Shown here piece after piece: positions 46,000 through 56,893 of a stretch of 64,000 nucleotides of DNA (the stretch's first letter is position 1; each line of letters opens with the position of its first letter). Source of the DNA: Brachypodium distachyon (taxonomy: Eukaryota; Streptophyta; Magnoliopsida; Poales; Poaceae); contig NC_016131.3 in NCBI RefSeq assembly GCF_000005505.3, positions 50,577,355 to 50,641,354 on the forward strand, given 5' to 3'. The notes under the pieces are model-generated. The model did not search any database. It was given only the letters and a program-made list of their open reading frames with translations, and was not told where the DNA came from. The translations under genes were made by a program, and so were the position numbers.

Positions 46000-48100
46000 C
46001 GTACGTACCTGGCAGGGATGGATTACCTGTGTGCAAGAGCTGCAAGCAAACTTACGTACGTACCTGGCAGGCACTAGCTAGCTATAGCCTAGGCTAGAGC
46101 GTGCCTAGTACTATATCATCCCGCGACTTCAGAGCTAGGCTAGCGTGTACACACAAAAAAGCAACCTGATCGACGAGAGGATGATCTTCGTTTTTCTATA
46201 CTTTGGAACGATCGGTCGATCTTAAGGCTAGGTTTTTTTTCCTTAGGGGAGGGGGGGCATTTTGTCAGGATGTCAACAGGGGTAAAACCATGTCTAAGGT
46301 CTTATGAAAGATTGTTTTCTAATCCATCTGTGGTCTTAAGATCGACCAGGGGTAAAACAATGTCTAGAGTCTTATGCAAGATTGTCAGGAAACAATGGTT
46401 GCTTTTAATAAGTCTTATGCAAGATTGTTGTTTGATTATTTGGTTTTAATTCACATCAGATTTGTGTTAAAGGGGTCGATCGGCAAAATATCTTAAGCTA
46501 GCTAGCAGAAAATAAATGTGCAGGTTAAGCCGTTTCCTTTCTAATACATCTGTGGTCTGGAGTGGGAATATGGAGAGGTGGTTATGGTTGTTATCCTGGC
46601 CATGAAATCAGTTTCTAATTTCTCTTTAGTATTTCAGTACAGATTGCATGGGCAGCTTTCACACAATTATTAACCTTGATGCATGCAGATATGTCATTTC
46701 TGAAAACAGCAATGCAACTAATTAAGGTACATTGATAGAAGAATAACTTGATAAATGGCTTCAAGTAACATCAAAGGAATAAGGGCATCTCCAAGGAAAA
46801 CCCCCCAAATCCTTCCCATTTGGCCAAATCTGTCCATACGAGAGTTCAATAGCAAAATATACAATCCAATGAGATTATTTATACCCTGATGATTTTAATT
46901 GCTTGGCCGATCGGCTACTATATGTGGCTAGCTAGCTTGATAGCTAAAACAGAGGCAAGTCTTGACTTGGGCGCGCGAGCAAGATCAGCGTGTCTTGTGG
47001 GACCGTGGGCAGCGGTTGTTACGCACGGCAGCGCATGCAGATTTTAGTTGGGCCCGGCCACACGACTATAAGCAAAATCTGCGCTGTTAATTCCTGTGGA
47101 CCGTCAGCAAAATCTGCGCTGTTCGATCGTGTCTCACCCGTCATAATTTTACTTGTGTCATCCTCACAGGTGGCTGTACGTACGTCATGTGTGTGGTCCA
47201 GGTTGTTGATGAATTACCGTTCCTTATAACACGAAAAAGGACACGACTCTTTTGGTTCAAAGTTGGTGTGGATTTATTTTTTCTCGGAATTAAAGCACAG
47301 AAGCACCTCCCGTAGTTAGCTCTCTGACATCGCTAGCTCATGGTCCGCGTGCCCATTCACGTACGTGATGGGTGATATTTGAACCGAGATTAATTTGTTC
47401 CAGGTAAGGTAATGGACTGGGAACAACTTGCAGCTGCAAGCCAAGAAACAAGATTATTTTCACCTTTCCCCTCCTCCTCCCCCTCCTCCCCCTTGCTAAG
47501 TGTAATAAGAATGTGGATTGCAGAGTTTTATAGAGGTCGAATGCTACATTGTGACATTGAAGATGCAGAAATTAATGAGAGTCCTTTTCTGATAATTTCA
47601 AATAGACATTTTCAATTGCTTTATATATTCTCTATTCCTAATATACTACATTTCTTGTGTTTCCCTCTTTTCTGGCATGTAGACCATTTGTGAGGATGAC
47701 ACAAGTAAAATTATGCACCCACCTTCTGGTCTGGTCTTACATTGGGGCAGCATGCATCTGGAAGAAATTCATATCTGCTGATTGCTACGAACGAGTTTAA
47801 TCATAAAAACAATGATTGCTTTTAATAAGTCTTATGCAACAAAGACAAGTCATCATGAACAACACCATTCCATTTCCAACAAGAGGAAATGCAACAGTAA
47901 CAAGTAATCAACACAAAACTACATACATTTTAATCTACTAATTGTCAAGACCAAATGTTTGGAGAGGGACGTCTCTTCATGGAACCAAGCACAATGAATG
48001 GAATCATGCTATGCTAGAACAAAAGCAAAACAAACGGAAAAGGCAATCCGTAGCTCCGAATGGAAACCCTATACAGACCACAGGCGCAGCTAAACTCGAC
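46000..48100. other. Intergenic region with small duplicated pieces
   Basis: A pair of duplicates 'acgtacgtacctggcaggca' is at about 46000 and 46055. 'ggttgcttttaataagtctt' at 46393 recurs at 47812. 46725-46785 (gataaatggcttcaagtaac with atcaaagga) recurs inside the MinD intron at 48820-48855. A T/C-rich run is at 47458-47492. No gene is supported. The final 100 bp should be the 3' UTR of MinD. Confidence 0.4.
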
Positions 48101-48107
48101 TCATGAA

Positions 48108-49790
48108 TCAGCCACCGAAGAATGAGAAGAAACCGCTTTTCTTCTTGGGCCTCTCCTGCTCCTCGACCATGACCGCCGTCATAGCGTCTCGTTCCACCAG
48201 CCGCCATGTCGCCTGTTCCAGCGCGAGGCCAGCAGGTGTCGGCGGGTCAGTCAGCACCAGCGGCACGCCCCTGTTCGTGCTACGGATCACCTCTGAGTCC
48301 TCTGGAACCACGCCTAGCAAAGGCAAACCGAGCATTTCTTGCACGTCGAGGGCCGACATCATGTCCTCCCCTCTCACCAGGTCTGGCCGCACTCTGTTGA
48401 CGATGATCTTAATGTCCTTGATGCCGTCACATTCCAACAGCCCCGCCACACGGTCAGCGTCACGGAGAGCCGTTATGTCGGGAGTAGTCACGAGCACCGC
48501 CTCTTCTGCAGGGGCAATGGCAGTGACAAACCCGGCATCAACACCTACATGGCAAAGCAGAGTTAAGCAACCTTACATATGAGCAAGTTGCAGGTGCCAG
48601 CCAACTGCATGAAACAGGATTGAACCGCATACTGCAGAGGCTGGCAATCAGACTTGTTACATAACTGCTACTAATGGTATGCAAATTATACAGAAAGATG
48701 CAGAAGTTTACTCCATTACAGATACATGACAGTACTATGCAGTCAGTTAGACGTGACAGGCAGTGAAACATAGTGCTTGAAAGTAAGAAATGCAACTGAG
48801 GTACACCGATAGGACAATAACTAGATAAATGGCTTCAAGTAACATCAAAGGAACAATGAAAAATACCTATAAATGGCCCAAATGTGGCAAATCAGAATAT
48901 CCTTTTCTTAGCGTGCAATAGCACTCTAGCAATCTAGCATCATGTAAACAATCAGAATACATCCTGGTTCCGAAATTCTTATAATCAAGGGATGGACAAG
49001 CAAGAACAGCATCAACATCCCAATCAATCAGTAGTTGCATTTGTGAAGCAAACAAAGTGGTTCCAAACATCCATGATGATTCTGATATCAGCAACTATAT
49101 GGTATAGCAAGTCCAAGCACCACATTGTCCAATAACAATCATACGACTAACTGATTGGACCATACTAGAGTATGTGTTATGGCAGAATCACATATGATTA
49201 GTTTGAGATGGGCGTGGAATTTCGCAATTTGGAACAGCTGGGGGGAGCAACATCAAATGCCGAAAGGCGGGTACAGCGGTCTGACCTGCGGGGCAGTCGA
49301 TGAGGATGAATGCGGGGGGTTCGGCGGAGCGGCGGAGCGCGTCGGCGACCCAGGTGAGGGTCTTGGAGCCGAAGGCTAGGGGCAGCTTGGAGCGGGGCTT
49401 GGAGAGGCAGAGCAGGTGGAGGCCCTGGAGGGAGCGGTGGCGGATGAGCGCCTGGTCGAGGCGGCAGTCCCCGGCGAGCACGTCGGCGGCGGTGAGGTGG
49501 ACGCGGTTCTCGAGGCCGAGGAGCAGGTCGAGGTTGCGCAGCCCGGCGTCGGCGTCGACGGCCACCACGGGGAGGTTGAGCCTGGCGAGGGAGGCGGCGA
49601 GGTTAGCCGTGGTGGTCGTCTTCCCCACGCCGCCCTTGCCCGAGGTCACCACCACCACCCGCGGGGTCGGGCCCGACAGCTCCGGCGCCGTGCGCCCGTT
49701 GTACCGCGCCGAGGCCGCCGGCGCGGGGCGGCGGGCCGGGGGCGGAGGCGGAGGATGGGACGGCAGGAGGAGCCGCGGCGCGAACGCCAT
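48108..49790 (-). CDS. MIND: Plastid division-site ATPase MinD
   Basis: Two exons, 49790-49286 and 48544-48108 (minus order), in phase, 313 aa. MinD positions the plastid FtsZ ring together with MinE and ARC3 on the inner envelope. Residues 1 to about 43 are a Pro/Ala/Arg-rich transit peptide. The deviant Walker A GKGGVGKTTT is at 51-60, VVAVDADAGLRNLD (75-88) is switch I, and ILIDCPAG ends exon 1. GVDAGFVTAIAPAEEAVLVT and NRVRPDLVRGEDMMS follow. The C-terminal RPKKKSGFFSFFGG is the membrane-targeting amphipathic helix. The lone intron splits the codon after the DCPA motif. All key residues are present. Confidence 0.95.
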
Positions 49791-49799
49791 TGGAGCTCT

Positions 49800-50640
49800 C
49801 GGGCTTAGGGTTTGGGGAAGATCTCAGGAGGTGGCGGCGGACGGTACCATGGCTGAGGCGACTAGTCCCAGGTCTACAGTGGGAAGCACCTACAGTACTA
49901 GTGTGATCTTCAGCAAGAGAGTAAATTGCAGTTTGTTAAGAAGATAGTACTAAGCACAATCATTTTTTAATTTGTTATTACTCAGGTGATTTTGGATTTT
50001 TAAGAGAATACTACGGCCTAATTTAATCCCAGTTGCACCCAAAGCACAATCTTTTTGATTTGTTACTCAGAACTCACTTGACAATGAAGATGCATCTCTG
50101 TTTCACAAATCATATTCATGACATTTTGAGCAAGTGTTAGCTTTGTTGCCTGTATAGACAACAGGATGCTGTGAGCATAATAAACCTGATTTACATGGAT
50201 GGTTAGTAACACAAGCATTTGATCCCACATAAGCAAGTTCATTTCCAAGAGCTGGGGCAGGGGACCAAATTCAGACATGTTAATCTCGTTCCTTTTTTTT
50301 TCTTTTTTGAAAGACGGTATTTATACAAAACTGAAAACAAATAGTCAGAAGCAGACACAGACACAGTACATAGGTGGCTGCCCACAATAGCAGCACCCAA
50401 TATCCTCCCTCATTCCTTTCTCAACAGACCACAACAGATTACCAACCCTTTTCCCACAGAAAGTACTACATACATGCTACAACCCATGACGGCACCACTC
50501 AAACTCCCCCCAACAAGTTATCTTGTAGCAGCCGAGCCGACTCCGCTGCTGCAAACGCTAACACAAGTTCATGGACACAGAACATGGTGGTTTGGGTAAA
50601 TGAGAACTTCTCGCAACAGTTACAACAAAGTCATTCTTCT
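49800..50640. promoter_or_regulatory. MinD upstream region and CBE1 3' flank
   Basis: Both neighbours are on the minus strand, so this 850-bp gap holds the MinD promoter and leader and the CBE1 3' UTR. GC-rich leader sequence lies close to MinD. No TATA box was seen within 100 bp of the MinD ATG. Confidence 0.4.
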
Positions 50641-50644
50641 TCCA

Positions 50645-53600
50645 TCATCTGTATCTCAGGTTCATGTCAAGCTCAGGCCCGTACATACCGCCGGGTACAG
50701 GGCCGGTCATGGCTGGATGTATCTGTTTGGATCTGGCTGTAAGCTCCATCTGCATCAACCTCTCAAAGGCTTCTGGGTGGTTGCCTCGCACCTCTGGACC
50801 AGATGGACCTGAGTTATGGAGGAGAAACATAACATGAGGGAATCACACATGTACTCAGGGTTGGAGCATAAATAAACTGAGGATAAAATTGTACAATCTG
50901 GTTACCCCCTGCATGCTTGATACATCTAAGCTCTCAACGTCAAAATGGAAAACTACCTTAAACTTGAAGAATAATGGAGAAGTTTCAATGTTATAACAGC
51001 AATATTGAAGTCCCAGTAAAAAAAACACCAAAAAGAAGCAGAACAGTATTCCATTTCAATGAACGGAGCATGTATGCCACTAAAATTAAGACTGGTCACA
51101 TCTTGGGCTGATTGTTGTGTAATTTATCAAGATAGTATAAGTTTTGGGAGAGTAAATTATTTAGCTCAAAATTCTGGTCTAGTAATAGAAGGAGAGCCTC
51201 TGCCATCGAAACTTCATAAAACCAAATAGTGACAGGTTAAATTGCAGGTAAACACAAGACACAAAAATTAGCTTGTAGAGGCTCTCACCTGGAGGCATCA
51301 ATCCAAATTCTCCATAGCCAGGCTGGCGAGGGTGCATATGGAAATTATTTACATTGTTCATCTCAGGTCTATAACCAGCCGGAGTATGCACAGGCTGAGA
51401 TGGCAGAACACCTCTCGGAGGGCCTTCTGGTGGAAAACTTCCAGGCATTCGCTGTAGCATGAGATGATGTGCAGCAGGGTCTAAATGAGGAACCCCCGGA
51501 GCATTAAGAGTGTGCTGCATAGGATTCATGTTAGCTGGAAAAGAATGGCGGGGATCATGTCTTAGCGCTTGTGGCATGTCAAATGGGGCTTGCTGGTTCC
51601 TATTACCAATGTGATCCAGCATAGGACGAGGAGCAAGTGCAGGTGGCCTACTCTGTAGTAGATGATAAAGATTCTGAGGGTCAACCTGATGACGCTGTTC
51701 GCGGGAATGAGACCCCAGAGCATCAGCACCAAGTACTTGAACATGCTCTACATCACCAGACACAAGGCTTTGAAGCTTATAATTAAGATCATCAACTGCC
51801 TTCTCCGGCAATTGCACGTCAACCCTACTGGATCTCAGAGAGGGCAAAATATCAGGCTTTCGAGCACTGAAAGAGTCATTCATCGTAAACAAACTATCTT
51901 CTTCAGGCAGATGAATTTCCAAGCCTTTATTGTCAAAGCTAGCACCGTGACTTGGACCAGTGAAAGATGAATTCATGTACTCTATTCTGTTTCCTTGTTC
52001 TTTAGAGGCAGCTCCATCATTGTTGTTGAATGGTCGAGTCTCTTCACCAGGGTAGTATCCTTCATTACTTGATGCAGATCCTCGAATAGAAACTGGTGCA
52101 TCCTTGGAATGTAGCTCATTCATGAATGCAGCCCCAAATAATGCTTCCAATGTCACGCTCTTCCCCGAAGCAGGAGCAGTTTCAGTTTTATTAATTGGAA
52201 CAATTCCAGTTACCCCCCCATTGGTCATGGAGTTTACATCCGAACTCAGTGGTTCATTAGCTGACCCTACGCGGAAACCAAACGGAGATGATCCCTTGTT
52301 ATCTGTTCCCTTCTGTAATAATGAAAGAAGATGGTGTGATGCATGATTGTCTACAGCTACTTTCTGCGAAACGGCTGGCTCATCTAAAACGGCCTGATGC
52401 CTCTGTACCGCATTCTTCTGAGTGGAACTGCTATTGCTGGCAACCTGTGCCAACATCGTCTGCTCAAGATCCTCACATGTCATCACAACTGGAGCTGGCT
52501 CTGGAATACCAACACGGCTGTACCGTTCTCTGATACCACCAGCAGTTGCAGGAGATGTAAATGGTAGGAACTTTGATGAAGCATCGAATTTATCAGTAGG
52601 TGGTTTTGATGCTAAATTCTGAACAGTGCCATCAGATAAAAATGGACCAGGAGCTATGTTTTCTGGACCTGGATTTTCATTTTTGACAATCATGGAGAGC
52701 AGGCTCTTCGACGACAAGCCCTCTTCAGGTTTCAGATCTACAGGACATAAAAATACAAAATCATCAACCGGGTAGTGTAAGCATGTATTTAAGCTAACAT
52801 GCATACCACATGTTGGAAAGAGGGCATGCCCACAAAATTTACTTCTGCTGAGAATTTTCCTGGTACCAACTAATGCCTTGAACTACACATTAGCATATGG
52901 CGCAATTATGAAATAGGGTTACCTTCATCACTAAACCAGTGAGCAAATTTGGATGATTCTGGTACAGATGAGACCATTTTTTCATCGGTATTCAGCTTCT
53001 GACGCTGCAGAAAGTAGCAAAGGGGGATTAAACACATGGCTAACCGATAGATATATTTGAATGCCCAACAAAGTTGTAACTTCTTACAAGAGGACCTAGC
53101 AACAACATGGCAAGAACCATAAATATTTTCACTTCTGCGCTGTGATCCACCAAATGCTATTTTTAAGCACAAGTGTATAGCAGGTCAAGGGTGTGGGTAC
53201 AAGTCCATCTACAGGAATTGTCTAGAAAGTTTACGTCACCGCCAGCTATGAATGATCGAACCTACATGAGTAACATATATGTGTCTTACATAATTAAACC
53301 AATAATATCTCACAGGCATCCATTCTCAGAAACAAAAACAATGGAATTGGCAAAGGAAAAGGATATCATATTTGAGCAAGAGCTATCGGCATTTATGATG
53401 GCATGAACAGCGTAATGTTGTCATATAAAACTAGATATAAATTGCAGAGGTACAACTTCAATCAATAGCATATTCACATTCAGAGAATCAGGTTGGTGCA
53501 TCACACAAAATGCTCCTTAATTTAATAATAAACAAGTATTTAATGTTTCTAGATACACACATGTAACTAAGAGTAAGAAGAACCAAACAAGGATTTGTTG

Positions 53601-55949
53601 GCATACCTCAACATAGGTCTGTACATTGCCACCCCTTTTTGACAATGTGTTGCCAAAGAACTCTTCCAAGATTGAGATTGAATTGTCCTTCCTAACTGAA
53701 CCACTAGTTTTTGGCATGCCTTGTTTCTCAATAGAGTACTTATCAATTGCATCAGCTTCCCAATCTTCAGTCCCTTTCAGAATTCTCGAAGCAAATTCAG
53801 TTGAAGAGGTAAAGCTTCCAGATGGAAGAGGGTGCTTTTGATGTACACTGGCAATGGTATCAGAAGTGCCCATCTCCTTGTTTTTGTTTTCAGTGATCTC
53901 TGTTAATGACTGGTTTCCCTCTACTCGACCACCAAATTGTGCAATACTTGGCTTGCTACCCCCGCTAGCAACGATGTGGGCCTACAAAATGCAAATACAG
54001 TTAAGGACAACAATATGGCATTGGTGGATGAATCAACTACAGACTGAGTAAATTGTCCGCAGTAACTCATCACATATTTCTCCACACTGATCCTTTTGAT
54101 GTTATAATCTAGAGAAGTTCTGGAATGAAGTAACTATACTATTAGACCAAGAAACTTTGATGGGAGAAAAGATGAAATTTGATGATTCAATAAACTAAAA
54201 ATTTCTAACAGAACTGGTTACAACTACATGGTACAGTATTGCTGTATTGGTACTTACATGACAATTGCATACATATGCTGATACTGATTATTATTGAAAC
54301 AATGTCAAGAAGCGTACCTTTGGTTCAAGTGCGATGTTGGATGACTGGGATGGAACCTTTTTCTCCACAAATGCGTTTGAAAAACCAGGTGGGACAAGCG
54401 GCCTCGCCGCGGGAGCTGGTAGAATTGAAGATGTTTTAGTGGCATCTTCTTGATAAATTGAGGACATTGCAGATCCATCTGGCTTCCCACTATTAGCTGT
54501 GGCACCCATCTTTTCAGCGGATTTCTGTAACAGTGAAACGATATCACCGCCAGGATTTCCTTTCTCAATATCAGGACCATTCTTCTTTTCTTGCAAGGAC
54601 TTATGTTGCTCTTTCCTCATCAATTCAAATGAGGCTGCACAGAAGCGAAGTGTTGGTGTTGCAGATAATTAAATCAGAAACAACAGACATTATATGTAGA
54701 GATAAGAGACACTGACCCCTTCGCTTCTTTTCTTCTTCTGCTCTATCCTCGTTTGAGCATTCGAAAGATCCAAATGTCTCATCATTCATAGAGTCAACAT
54801 CTTTCCGTGAAAGAGGCCCAGTCTGTCATCAGTTTGAAATGTATAACTAAATAGTTTCATAGGTTGTCAATCTATATGATAAAGTAGGAAAGAGACGCGT
54901 GCAATCCCGAACCTTGTAAGGGCGCGGTGGCTGGTAGCGTTCAGTTGTCCTGTTTGGCTGAGGCGTGTTCCCACGATCCTTTGATGCCAACTGCCCAGCA
55001 TATCCAGTTGGTCTAGGGAAACCGCCGCTTCCCAGTAGGCCATCATGCTCCGTATTTTGCCAATTGCGTTTGTATTGGTTCCCATTACGCCTATCTGCAG
55101 GGGGGGGGGGGGGGGGGGATATTAATTATGCATTATCAGAAAGTAATGTGCAGTTGGCATATCTAATATGTATGCCCATAAATAAGGATACACAGTATAG
55201 TAAATTATGCCTAACTAAGACCATGCAGTTGATTGACAAACTAGCATTTTTCCTTTTTCAGGAAGTAGCAAGCTCCTCAGTTCACAACAAAATACAAGTT
55301 CAGAATCAGTCACTAGTCTTTCACACGTGTAATCTCAGCACTAAAAAAGGAAGCAAGGACTCACATAAAACACTGGCCGAAAAGGACACGTGCTTACCCT
55401 GTGTTAATGGCTCTCGGTCAGGTAAATCCCCTTCCCGGTCACTCGACCCCGTCGAGCGAGTATCCCACCTTCCTCCAGAGCTCCCACCACGCGAGGAATA
55501 AGAGTAACCACCACCAGACCCATCTGACCTTCCCAGAGGCGTCGCGTAGTGGCCCTTGCTGCCAAGCGCAACGGACGACGCCTCCTGCAGCTCACTGCTC
55601 CACAGACAGAGCTAAAAATGGTCACCACAGGAAGCCCGCGGACAAGAGAGACAGTTACACGAAACAAGCGAGGCCCGTCGCTTGACGTGACAGACCTGAG
55701 GACCGACGCGTCGAAACCAGGGGGCAGGTTCTTGCAACGCTCGGACGCGCCAATGGAGATCAGCAACTCCCTCGAGTACACTACCCTCATGTTCCTGCTG
55801 CCACATGTATAAACAGACACCAATCATCAAATGAGGATCCGCATCACACGAGGCAGAAGGAGCCTCTTAGCAGTTAGCACCCTAGCAACAGCCAACACAA
55901 GGCATCCTGCTAATACTCACCTGGGGTGCCCTGGAGGCTCGGAGCTCAT
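50645..55949 (-). CDS. CBE1: CBE1-like eIF4E-binding protein
   Basis: Ten coding exons in minus order: 55949-55921, 55797-55696, 55594-55398, 55094-54913, 54822-54717, 54634-54318, 53981-53607, 53004-52923, 52737-51289 and 50808-50645, all in phase, 1000 aa. Near the start is YSRELLI (17-23), the canonical eIF4E-binding motif Tyr-x4-Leu-hydrophobic. Plant CBE1 binds eIF4E at the mRNA cap in translation or mRNA-decay control and localises to cytoplasmic granules. The rest is long and disordered: an Arg/Gly/Ser-rich stretch (GRSDGSGGGYSYSSRGGSSG), LVPPGFSNAFVEKK, SISILEEFFGNTL, HHLLSLLQKG, VTLEALFGAAFMNELH, and a Pro/His/Met-rich tail ending RYR. Exon 3 has two in-frame acceptors 3 nt apart (55597 or 55594). 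The acceptor of exon 4 follows a C18 tract. Confidence 0.87.
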
Positions 55950-56480
55950 CCTCGCCCCACGCTTGCAGCAGCAGCACCACCACCAAAACCTCTAGGCTAG
56001 GCTACGCTGCTAAATCTAGTACCAGCTAAGGAACGAAGTCGTCAGGCTCAAATCGCGACCACCATCACCCTAGGTTGAAGAAATCTGGCTCATCTCACAC
56101 GGCACTGGAACCAGCTTCCCCCTCCAGCGTCAGGCGGGGGACCGAACCCGGGCAGCTAGCTACGAAACCCCCGACAGCAGAGCCCTGACGCGCCTCCTCC
56201 TGCCACGAAACCGCAAGCGAAACCCGCATCAGAGGTAAACGAACAACCGGAGGCTGATTGATTCCGAGGGCGAATCTGAGGAGCTCGGGGCGGGGAGACG
56301 AACCCTAGGCAGGGCCGGCGAGGGTGGATCCGCGGGGGCGGGTGGATCCCGAGGGCGCCGCGGCGGATTCCGGGGCGGGATTTCGATCGCAGAGGAGGAT
56401 TCACGGCGAGGTCGAGAGAGAGAGAGAGGAGAGATCGAATGGGATGATGATGGCGAGAGACAGAGAGAAGAAGCCAACAC
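55950..56480 (-). promoter_or_regulatory. CBE1 leader and promoter region
   Basis: A GC-rich stretch with a GA run (gagagagagagaggagagat at 56413-56432) typical of plant 5' UTRs. Open frames here on both strands are low complexity and were not called. Confidence 0.4.
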
Positions 56481-56893
56481 ACGAGGAGGAGAGGGGGCTG
56501 GCTGTTTCGCGTTTTGCCCCCTCAGGTTCCACCGTATTTCGTCCAAGGTACGGTGGGCCCGACACGTCAGTGTGCCAGGTTTTTTTTTTGAGAATCCGTC
56601 AGTGTGCCAGGTGGTCTCGAGGGACAGGCAAACGGGCCACTAGGCTACTAACCGGGCCACCAGCCCACGTGTAAATGGGTCGTGTCGTGCCCACTAAAAT
56701 ACACCGTACTGGGAAGAATAAAATAGGCCGGCCCAGTATCAACATCAGCAGTCCTGTACGGCTGTACGTAAGAAAAAAGGAAAGAGATCTCGAGAACGTA
56801 TTTGTTCACGACGACGACGACTCGTCTAGTGTTGTTTCTTTCTTCTTCCTCTAGTCGCTAATTCTTCCGGTTACCAGATCGATCTCAGATCCC

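Noticed and set aside
47412..47693. 93-codon plus-strand frame
   Set aside because: Low-complexity Ser/Pro run followed by AT-rich hydrophobic residues; no promoter, family or splice support.
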